A stretch of DNA of 37,714 nucleotides from Ruminococcus sp. (GTDB lineage: Bacteria; Bacillota_A; Clostridia; Oscillospirales; Ruminococcaceae). The stretch's first letter is position 1, and each line of letters opens with the position of its first letter. The stretch lies in NCBI RefSeq assembly GCF_024684275.1, contig NZ_JAIKXF010000009.1, forward strand, positions 1-37,714. The letters are read 5' to 3'. Below the pieces are notes generated by a model. The model did no database searches, was not told the DNA's origin, and saw nothing but the letters and a program-made list of their open reading frames with translations. Shown piece after piece: positions 20,260 through 27,483 of this stretch. The translations under genes and the position numbers were made by a program.

Positions 20260-23196
20260 ATGAACAGGTTGCTGCGCAGATTTGCCGCAGGAGCTTTTGC
20301 GCTGGTGGTCGGAGCACAGGCGGCTGTGGGCTCAGTTTCGGCTCTTGCTGCTGAAAATATAGTATCCATAGAGACAGCGGCTGCAATGGCAAGAGACTAT
20401 TATAATATAGAAGCTCCCGATGATAAGGTGATGTCCTACAGCGAGTATTACGATGAATATTCTCGCAGACCGAGTCCGCAGAGTCAGATATTCATCAGTG
20501 CCGCAGATTTCAAGGACGCCGAAAACGGCGATATCACCACAGGCAGCTTTACCGACGACAGCGGTGAGAGCCGTGATGATGTGCTCCTCTGGAACAGTCC
20601 CGAGGGTGGGGTGACCTACGAATTCGAGGTCAGAGAGGCAGGAAAATACTGTATAGAGACAAGCTACTGTCCCATGATATCCACAAGCTCGGATATAGAG
20701 CTGAAAATGGAGATAGACGGTGTACAGCCCTATGAAACTGCTTCACGGCTGAAGCTTAGTCGGGTATGGGTCAATGAGAGCGATATTTACACGGATATAC
20801 GTGGAAATCAGGTGCGTCCCTCACAGGTCCAGCAGACTATGTGGCAGAGCTGTTTTTTCGGCGATGTGGACGGGCTTTTCAGCGAGCCACTTTTCGTATA
20901 TCTTGAGGAGGGCAGGCATGAGCTGAGATTTACCTCCGAGAGGGCGCAGCTCGCCATTGAGAGCTTTACGCTGAGAGCTCCCGAAAAGCTGCCTTCATAC
21001 AGCGAATATGCAGCTTCTGCGGAAGCCGATATGACCGTTGAGGAAACTCCCTCGGCAAGCTTTAAAATAGAGGGTGAGAGCGCAGCTTACAAGTCCGACG
21101 CTACTCTTTACCCGACATATGATAACAGCAGCTACCTTGTTTCACCCTCCGATCCGCGGAAAATGGTGTACAATACCCTCGGCAGCGGAAACTGGAAAAA
21201 GGCGCTCCAGACCGTAACATGGGAGATACCCGAGGATAAAGTCGGCGCAGGGGGCTGGTATAAAATAGGTATAAAGGCTCGTCAGGATCAGATACGCGGC
21301 TTTGACTCAAACAGGCGCATATATATTGACGGAAAGGTACCCTGCGCAGAGCTTGACCGCGTGAGGTTCAGCTACGATACTGACTGGTCGCTGGTCAGCT
21401 CGAAAAGCGGCGGCGATGACGTATATATATGGCTTGAGGGCGGAATGCCCCATACTATTTCAATGGAGGCTGTTACGGGGGACATCGGCGTGTATCTCAG
21501 AAGCCTTGAAAATGTTATAAAGTCGCTCAATGTCTATTACCGCAAGGTCCTGATGATAACAGGTCCCAATCCCGATAAATACACTGATTATTATGTCCAT
21601 GAAAAGATACCGCAGCTTGTCGATATGTTAGATATACTGTCCATTGAGCTGAGAAACGCTCAGCGAGGGATAGAGAAGCTTGGCGGCTCAAAGGGCTCTG
21701 AGGCGGCTGCCCTCGAAAATATGGCGGTTATTCTGGAAAAATGCGTGGAAAAGCCCCTGCGGATACCCGATTATCTCTCTCAGATAAAGGACGGCAGCAC
21801 CGCTTTGTCGGCGTGGCTGAGAGATAACCGCGACCAGCCCTTAGAGGTAGACTATATAGAGTTCGCAACGGCGGACAGAAGCTTCACAAGCTGCGATGAA
21901 AAGCTCGGAAAGTCGCTGAAATTCGGGCTTGACGCCTTTATAGGCTCATTCTTTGAGGACTATACTACGCTTTCAGATGTGACAGGTGAGGAGGCGATAA
22001 ACGTCTGGGTATCCCTCGGACGTGATCAGGCGCAGGTGGTCAAGGAGATGACCGAGAATCAGTTCATGCAGGATACGGGGATACCTGTATCCGTGAACCT
22101 TGTAACAGGCGGAGTCGTTGAGGCTTCTCTTGCAGGGAAAGGTCCTGATGTGGCACTGTTTCTCGGGGGAGAGTTCCCGGTGAACCTTGCTGTAAGGGAT
22201 ATGCTTGTGGATATGTCGGAGTTTGAGGATTTCGATGAAGTAATGGGGCGTTTTCAGCCCAATGCCGCCACACAGTATACCTATAACGGCGGCTGCTACG
22301 GACTGCCCATAAGCCAGACCTTCCCCATGATGTTCTACCGCACCGATGTTCTTACTGAGCTTGGCTATATTTCGCCGCCCGAGACATGGGACGAGCTTAG
22401 GGATATGCTGCCTGCATTGCAGAGGAATTATATGTCCGTGGGACTTGTGCTCCCGCCAAATAGTATCTCACCTGCAACAGAGACAGGTCATACCTTTGCC
22501 ATGCTGATGCTGCAAAAGGGTAAGAACTACTATAACGATGCTCAGACTGCGTCTGTATTTGATTCCGCAGATGCTGTTCAGGCGTTTGAGGAGTGGACGG
22601 ACTTCTATACAAAGTACAGCTTTGAGCAGACCTATGACGCATTCAGCCGTTTCCGCACAGGAGAGTACCCTATAGTTATTGCAAATTATACGTTTTTTAA
22701 CCAGCTTATGGCAGCTTCGCCAGAGATCAACGGCTTGTGGGACTTCTGTCCCGTGCCTGCAACTGTAAGGGCTGACGGAACTCTTTCTCATGCGGCAAAT
22801 TCCAACGGCGCAGGTGCTGTCATATTCAACAAGGTAAAAAACAAGGAAAATGCGTGGAGGTTCGTGAAATGGTTCACGGATACGGATACGCAGGTGCAGT
22901 ACGCGGCACAGATAGAGGGGCTTCTCGGTACTATGGGACGCTTCGATACTGCAAACGTTGAGGCATTAGGTCAGCTCTCATGGTCAAAGGACGAGCTGTC
23001 AAGGCTCAGGGCACAGCAGGCTGAGCTTGCGGAGATACCCGTGACACCTGCTTCATACGCGGTTACGCGAAATATAATGAATGCGTTCAGAGAGACTATA
23101 AACGAGAAGAAGAATCCCCGTGATACTCTTATCTGGTATAACAGGGACATAAACGATGAAATCACGAGAAAGCGCAAGAACCTCGGACTTGAATAA
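20260..23196 (+). CDS. Modular extracellular solute-binding protein with two N-terminal sandwich-like domains (locus B)
   Basis: A 978-aa exported protein. The signal peptide (LLRRFAAGAFALVVGAQAAVGSVSALAA) has an Ala-rich cleavage site but no lipobox Cys. Residues about 60-260 (FEVREAGKYCIETSYCPM, IDGVQPYE) and 267-420 (FKIEGESAAYKSD.., WYKIGIKARQDQIRGFDSNRRIYIDGK) look like two carbohydrate-binding-type beta-sandwiches. Residues about 430-560 are helical. From about 577 to 970 it is a type 1 ABC solute-binding protein (GKGPDVALFLGGEFPVNLAVRDML, YGLPISQTFPMMFYRTDVL, WDELRDM, NAWRFVKWFTDTDTQ). The ATG at 20260 is chosen over a GTG at 20245 because of AAAGGTGG spacing. How it stays near its permeases without a lipid anchor is unclear. 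Confidence 0.88.
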   Translation: MNRLLRRFAAGAFALVVGAQAAVGSVSALAAENIVSIETAAAMARDYYNIEAPDDKVMSYSEYYDEYSRRPSPQSQIFISAADFKDAENGDITTGSFTDDSGESRDDVLLWNSPEGGVTYEFEVREAGKYCIETSYCPMISTSSDIELKMEIDGVQPYETASRLKLSRVWVNESDIYTDIRGNQVRPSQVQQTMWQSCFFGDVDGLFSEPLFVYLEEGRHELRFTSERAQLAIESFTLRAPEKLPSYSEYAASAEADMTVEETPSASFKIEGESAAYKSDATLYPTYDNSSYLVSPSDPRKMVYNTLGSGNWKKALQTVTWEIPEDKVGAGGWYKIGIKARQDQIRGFDSNRRIYIDGKVPCAELDRVRFSYDTDWSLVSSKSGGDDVYIWLEGGMPHTISMEAVTGDIGVYLRSLENVIKSLNVYYRKVLMITGPNPDKYTDYYVHEKIPQLVDMLDILSIELRNAQRGIEKLGGSKGSEAAALENMAVILEKCVEKPLRIPDYLSQIKDGSTALSAWLRDNRDQPLEVDYIEFATADRSFTSCDEKLGKSLKFGLDAFIGSFFEDYTTLSDVTGEEAINVWVSLGRDQAQVVKEMTENQFMQDTGIPVSVNLVTGGVVEASLAGKGPDVALFLGGEFPVNLAVRDMLVDMSEFEDFDEVMGRFQPNAATQYTYNGGCYGLPISQTFPMMFYRTDVLTELGYISPPETWDELRDMLPALQRNYMSVGLVLPPNSISPATETGHTFAMLMLQKGKNYYNDAQTASVFDSADAVQAFEEWTDFYTKYSFEQTYDAFSRFRTGEYPIVIANYTFFNQLMAASPEINGLWDFCPVPATVRADGTLSHAANSNGAGAVIFNKVKNKENAWRFVKWFTDTDTQVQYAAQIEGLLGTMGRFDTANVEALGQLSWSKDELSRLRAQQAELAEIPVTPASYAVTRNIMNAFRETINEKKNPRDTLIWYNRDINDEITRKRKNLGLE

Positions 23197-23291
23197 GTTG
23201 AGAGTTGAAAGTGGAGAGTTGAGAGTTAATGTGTTCTATTGTCGCCGCAGGCGGCACCTCAACTGTCAACTCTAAACTCTCAACTCTAAAC
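23197..23291. repeat. Imperfect inverted repeat of GAGAGTT units
   Basis: The left arm (23197-23229) repeats GTTGAGAGTTGA-like units. The right arm (23260-23291) carries the complementary CAACTCTMAACTCTC units, around a CGCCGCAGGCGGC core. Such AACTCTCAACTCT palindromes look like a dispersed intergenic repeat family rather than a gene. Confidence 0.75.
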
Positions 23292-23293
23292 TA

Positions 23294-23324
23294 AATCATA
23301 ATTTTGCATAGCAAGATTATGATT
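23294..23324 (+). repeat. 14-bp stem-loop just before the first permease of locus B
   Basis: Bases 23294-23307 pair with 23311-23324 (one G-T pair) around an ATA loop, ending 5 bp before the AAAGGAG site. Together with the neighbouring inverted repeat it could protect the binding-protein part of the mRNA or limit read-through. Confidence 0.65.
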
Positions 23325-23344
23325 TGCGAAAGGAGTGTGAGAAA

Positions 23345-24271
23345 ATGGCAGTCAATGCAAAGGAGTCCGCAAAGGGCAGAAAAGGCGAGCTTTGGCGCGA
23401 GATAAAGCGGAATAAAGCCTGCTATGGCATGATAGCGCCCTTTATGATATTTTTCATAGTGTTCACAGTAGTGCCTGTGCTTATGTCCCTGCCTATGGGC
23501 TTCACAGATTTCGACATGGTAAGACCGCCGAAGTTCGTGGGACTTTCCAATTTCACCACCCTTTTCCTTTCGGACAAGATATTCATACGCTCTATAAGGG
23601 TGACTATCGTTTTTGCACTTCTTACGGGACCTGTCAGCTATGTGCTGTGTTTCCTGCTGGCTTGGCTCATAAACGAGATGAACCCCAAGCTGAAAGCCAT
23701 ATTCACGCTTATATTCTACGCGCCCTCAATGGCGAATGTGTATACCGTCTGGCAGCTTATCTTCAGCGGCGATATGAACGGCTATGCTAACTCTTTTCTT
23801 ATAAATCTGGGATTCATCACAAAGCCCATACAGTGGCTCACCGACGGACGCTACGTTCTCGGAGTCACCATAGCGGTACAGCTGTGGATATCTCTCGGAG
23901 CAGGATTCCTCGCGCTTCGTGCAGGATTCCAGAACATAGACCGCTCCATGTACGAGGCGGCGGCTATCGAGGGCATCCGCACAAAATGGCAGGAGCTCAT
24001 TTACATCGTTATCCCCTCAATGGGACCTCAGCTCATGTTTGCGGCGGTAATGCAGATAGTAAGCTCATTTACCGCTGGTACTGTCGCGCAGAACCTTGTG
24101 GGCTTCCCGAGTACGGATTATAAGGCACATACCATAATGACTCACGCCTTTGACTACGGCTGGCAGCGCTTTGAAATGGGCTATGCTTCGGCGATATGCA
24201 TGATACTTTTCATTGCGATGTTCCTCTGCAACAGGCTCATAGCCAAGGTGCTGGGCAAATACATGGATTAA
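23345..24271 (+). CDS. MalF-type ABC transporter permease (locus B, pair 1)
   Basis: A 308-aa membrane protein with six spans. The cytoplasmic N-terminus is basic (about 25 residues), then MIAPFMIFFIVFTVVPVLMSLPMGFTDF, the usual MalF-family start. The EAA loop reads EAAAIEGIRTKWQELIYIVIP. Its likely partner is the next gene product. The ATG at 23345 follows AAAGGAG by 9 bp; an earlier start at 23324 would begin inside the hairpin and is rejected. The substrate is probably the ligand of the binding protein upstream. Confidence 0.92.
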   Translation: MAVNAKESAKGRKGELWREIKRNKACYGMIAPFMIFFIVFTVVPVLMSLPMGFTDFDMVRPPKFVGLSNFTTLFLSDKIFIRSIRVTIVFALLTGPVSYVLCFLLAWLINEMNPKLKAIFTLIFYAPSMANVYTVWQLIFSGDMNGYANSFLINLGFITKPIQWLTDGRYVLGVTIAVQLWISLGAGFLALRAGFQNIDRSMYEAAAIEGIRTKWQELIYIVIPSMGPQLMFAAVMQIVSSFTAGTVAQNLVGFPSTDYKAHTIMTHAFDYGWQRFEMGYASAICMILFIAMFLCNRLIAKVLGKYMD

Positions 24272-24283
24272 GGGGGCGGAGCT

Positions 24284-25162
24284 TTGGCAAATACAGATAC
24301 TTCGAAGCTTCGCGCTTCAAACAGACAGGCAGGCAGAAAAATAGGCGGCAGTGTGTTTATATTCATAGTACTGGCTGTTCTCGGACTTTTCATGGCTCTG
24401 CCCATATATCTTACGGTGATAATGTCAATAAAGCCTGTGGAGGAGCTCTTTGTGTTTCCGCCCAAGCTTTACGCTGTTAGACCTACTCTTGATAATTTCA
24501 GCGATATGTTCAGAGTGCTCCACCAGAATCGTGTTCCATTTTCAAGGTACGTGTTCAACAGCGTATTCGTAACGGCGGCGGTAACGGTGCTCCAGTGCTT
24601 TTTCTCGTCAATGGCGGCATTTGTGCTGGCAAAGTGCAAATTCCCGGGAAGCAGGCTCATAAACGGCGTGATAGTAGTCGCACTGCTGTATCAGAGCAGT
24701 GTCATTTATATAATGCAGTACATCGTCATGGCTAAGCTGCACATGATAGACACCTATATGGCGCTGATATTTCCAGCCATAGCTTCGCCTATGGGACTTT
24801 TTCTCATGCGTCAGTCCATAAGTCAGGTACCCGATGCCATGATAGAAGCCGCCAAAGTGGACGGCGCAGGACTTTTCCGCATATGCTGGCAGGTAGTGAT
24901 GCCAAACCAGAAGCCTGCCCTGATGACGCTGATAATATTCGCATTTCAGGGAGCATGGAATATACAGACCGGCTCGGTAGTTCTCAAGGAGCAGTATAAA
25001 ACTCTGCCGACAGTGGTATCACAGGCGGCTGCCTCGGGACTTGCAAGAGCAGGCGTAGCTATGGCGGCTGCGGTATTTCTTCTGATACCGCCTATACTCA
25101 TATTCATGCTGGCACAGCGTCAGGTCATCGAGACTATGGCACATTCGGGTATTAAGGAATGA
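24284..25162 (+). CDS. MalG-type ABC transporter permease (locus B, pair 1)
   Basis: A 292-aa membrane protein beginning with TTG, 12 bp after the previous stop and behind AGGGGGCGGAG. It has six spans and a canonical EAA loop EAAKVDGAGLFRICWQVVMP. The C-terminus (IETMAHSGIKE) is typical of MalG/LacG proteins. It forms the CUT1 heterodimer with the preceding permease. No ATPase is encoded next to it. A long repeat-rich gap follows before the next gene. Confidence 0.93.
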   Translation: MANTDTSKLRASNRQAGRKIGGSVFIFIVLAVLGLFMALPIYLTVIMSIKPVEELFVFPPKLYAVRPTLDNFSDMFRVLHQNRVPFSRYVFNSVFVTAAVTVLQCFFSSMAAFVLAKCKFPGSRLINGVIVVALLYQSSVIYIMQYIVMAKLHMIDTYMALIFPAIASPMGLFLMRQSISQVPDAMIEAAKVDGAGLFRICWQVVMPNQKPALMTLIIFAFQGAWNIQTGSVVLKEQYKTLPTVVSQAAASGLARAGVAMAAAVFLLIPPILIFMLAQRQVIETMAHSGIKE

Positions 25163-25327
25163 GCCGTTAGCCCTTAGCCATGAGCCGTTAGCACTTGTAG
25201 GGGCTGCCTTTGGCAGTCCGCAGCTAACGAAATAACTTAAAATGACCGTATGTAGGGGCGCACATTGTGCGCCCGAAAGCTAAAGTCTAAAACGGGCGAA
25301 CACTGTTCGCCCCTACAAGCTAACGGC
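25163..25327. repeat. Composite palindromic repeat cluster
   Basis: Three hairpins share a GTAGGGGC flank: GGGCTGCC/GGCAGTCC (25201-25219), GGGCGCAC/GTGCGCCC (25256-25274) and GGGCGAAC/GTTCGCCC (25294-25312). TGTAGGGGCG at 25251 is mirrored by CGCCCCTACA at 25309. GCCGTTAGC occurs at 25163 and 25183 and inverted as GCTAACGGC at 25319, so the whole 165 bp is a nested inverted repeat. It is a REP-like intergenic element inside the operon. Confidence 0.85.
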
Positions 25328-25350
25328 TGCAAAGAAAGGAAGTGAAGCAA

Positions 25351-26853
25351 ATGAAGTCAAAACTGAAAAGAATTATCACAGCGCTGGCTGCATTTGCTGC
25401 ACTGGCTTCTCTCGGCGTGTCCTCGGCAGCAGCCGCAGGCGCTCCTTATGAAAGCTACAACTACGACCGCTGGGGGGACGCTATACCCTCTCAGGCAGGC
25501 TATCTCCCTGACCGTACCCTGTCAGGTGCTGACCTCGGGGCAGGAGCCTTTGAGAGCCCAAGAGATATTTTTTTTGACAGCAATGGAGTGCTGTATATTG
25601 CCGATACAGGCAATGACCGCATAGTTGCTGCAAATGCAGAGCTTAACGGTGCAGAGCGCATATACGACCGCTTTACCATGCCGGACGGCTCAGAGACCTT
25701 TCTCAAACAACCTATGGGAGTCTATGTTTCGGCGGAAAAGGGCCTTATTTATATTGCTGATACTGAAAACTCACGTATCCTCGTTTCGGATATGGAGGGC
25801 AATGTTCAGCAGGTGATGACCAAGCCTCAGACAGCTGTCTACGACCAGAAGCGAACCTTTCTCCCTCAGCGTGTTGTCGCCGATAAGGCAGGAAATGTCT
25901 ATACAGTTCTCGGCAATATCACCACGGGAGCTGCAATGTTCTCTCCGGGCGGCGAATTTATGGGATTTTACGGAGCTAACCGTGTTGAGCCTACCGCAAA
26001 GATAGTCAGCGAACATTTCCGCGGACTTTTCATGTCCGACGAGAAAAAAGCCAACCGAAAAAGGACAGTGCCCACGGGTATCACAAGCTTCGATATGGAC
26101 GGGGATTTTATTTTTACCTGTACCTCGTCATCTACCCAGAAAACGGATACCGTCAAGAAGCTCAACGCGGCAGGCAGGAATATCTTTGCCGATAAGGAGC
26201 TCTATTTTGGCGACTACAAGCCCGTCTACGACGCAACTCAGAACAAGATGTATTCGCCGTCTATGGTGGACATTGATATTTCCGGGGACGGCTGTATAAA
26301 CTGCCTTGATTTTACTACGGGCAGGGTATTCCAGTACGATGAGGAGTGCAATCTGCTCTTTATTACGGGAGCTATCGCCAAGCAGACAGGCGGCTTTGAC
26401 CATGCGGCGGCTGTTGAGTCCTTCGGTGACAGGCTGTATGTACTCGATTCCTCAAAGGACACCATAACCGTATTCAGAGAGACCTCATTCGGCAGTATAG
26501 TTCACGAGGCGGCTTTATTATATAACGGCGGCTATTACGAGGAAGCTCTTGGACCGTGGCTGGAGGTGCTGAAGCGTGACGGAAACTATCGCCGCGCATA
26601 TGTGGGCGCAGCTTCGGCACTTCTGAGAAAGGGCGACTACAAGAGCGCTATGAAGTACGCAAAGCTTGCGGACGCAGGAGACATTTACAATAAGGCTTTC
26701 GAGGGCAGGCGCAGGGAGTTCCTCAAAGAGAATTTTACGGCTATAGCGGCGGTGCTGGTGCTTGGTATCGGCGGACTTACAGCTTTGGGAAAATACAGAA
26801 AAAATCGCAGAAATACGGCTGAAACTGAGAAAAAGGAGGCGGAGCAGCTATGA
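25351..26853 (+). CDS. Membrane-anchored NHL beta-propeller / TPR protein (locus B)
   Basis: A 500-aa exported protein. After the signal peptide (about 1-28, ending in SSAAAAGAP), residues about 50-370 carry NHL-type propeller repeats: ESPRDIFFDSNGVLYIADTGNDRIVA, QPMGVYVSAEKGLIYIADTENSRILV, LPQRVVADKAGNVYTV, DRLYVLDSSKDTITVF. Residues about 385-450 resemble TPR helices (ALLYNGGYYEEALGPWLEVLKRD, ALLRKGDYKSAMKYAKLA). A single span (FTAIAAVLVLGIGGLTALG) leaves a short charged tail inside. Propeller and TPR face outside. The ATG at 25351 follows AAAGGA by 10 bp. NHL propellers bind sugars, peptides or proteins; this may be a sensor or docking part for the transporter. Confidence 0.82.
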   Translation: MKSKLKRIITALAAFAALASLGVSSAAAAGAPYESYNYDRWGDAIPSQAGYLPDRTLSGADLGAGAFESPRDIFFDSNGVLYIADTGNDRIVAANAELNGAERIYDRFTMPDGSETFLKQPMGVYVSAEKGLIYIADTENSRILVSDMEGNVQQVMTKPQTAVYDQKRTFLPQRVVADKAGNVYTVLGNITTGAAMFSPGGEFMGFYGANRVEPTAKIVSEHFRGLFMSDEKKANRKRTVPTGITSFDMDGDFIFTCTSSSTQKTDTVKKLNAAGRNIFADKELYFGDYKPVYDATQNKMYSPSMVDIDISGDGCINCLDFTTGRVFQYDEECNLLFITGAIAKQTGGFDHAAAVESFGDRLYVLDSSKDTITVFRETSFGSIVHEAALLYNGGYYEEALGPWLEVLKRDGNYRRAYVGAASALLRKGDYKSAMKYAKLADAGDIYNKAFEGRRREFLKENFTAIAAVLVLGIGGLTALGKYRKNRRNTAETEKKEAEQL

Positions 26854-27479
26854 TGGAGCTTACTCAGAAGCAGTGGGTAAGACACGCGGTAACTCACCCT
26901 GTTGAGGGCTTTGAGGATATGCGCTGGAAAAAGGCAGGCTCGCTGAAAATAGCCATGCTCATAGTTGTTCTTCTCTTTTTCGGGCAGATAGCCCACGGAC
27001 GGCTCTACGGCTTTCAGTTTGTGGTCACCTACGACAAGACCTTCAATATCGTTCCATATATAGTTGAGAGCTTTGTGTATTTCGGCGCATGGGCAGTAAG
27101 CAACTGGGCTGTGTGTACTCTCCTTGACGGTGAGGGAACTCTGCGTAACATCACGATTTACAGCGCTTATGCTCTCATACCGTATATAGTTCAGCTGTAT
27201 ATCAATGTCATACTTTCACATCTGCTTATATGGGACGAGTATGTGTTCATGCAGATAATAGAGCTCATCGGCGTTGGCTGGACGGTGATACTTATGTTTT
27301 CAGCCATAAGGTCTGTACATCAGTACAGCTTCAAAAAGACGCTGGCGGCTATAGGCCTCACACTGGCGGCTATGCTGATAATGCTGTTCCTGCTGGTTCT
27401 TTTCATGTCGCTGATACAGCAGATATTCATCTTTATATCCACCATTTATACGGAGCTTTCCTACAGGGCAAAGGTATAG
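26850..27479 (+). CDS. Yip1-family membrane protein (locus B)
   Basis: A 209-aa protein with about five hydrophobic segments. The N-terminus (HAVTHPVEGFEDMRWKKAGSLKIAMLIVVLLFF) has the P-x-x-F-x-x-[ML]+[RK] entry typical of bacterial Yip1 proteins, followed by a FGAWAVSNWAVCTLLDGEGTLRNI block and YALIPYIVQL. Yip1 proteins of eukaryotes act in vesicle traffic; the bacterial ones have no proven role. Its start overlaps the preceding stop (ATGA), with GGAGG upstream, so it is translated together with the NHL protein. A membrane-chaperone or complex-assembly role is only a guess. Confidence 0.85.
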   Translation: MMELTQKQWVRHAVTHPVEGFEDMRWKKAGSLKIAMLIVVLLFFGQIAHGRLYGFQFVVTYDKTFNIVPYIVESFVYFGAWAVSNWAVCTLLDGEGTLRNITIYSAYALIPYIVQLYINVILSHLLIWDEYVFMQIIELIGVGWTVILMFSAIRSVHQYSFKKTLAAIGLTLAAMLIMLFLLVLFMSLIQQIFIFISTIYTELSYRAKV

Positions 27480-27483
27480 GACT

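Noticed and set aside
25163..25327. Possible CRISPR-like array because of repeated palindromes
   Set aside because: The three repeat units differ in length and sequence, spacers are irregular, and there are no cas genes; it fits a REP-like element.
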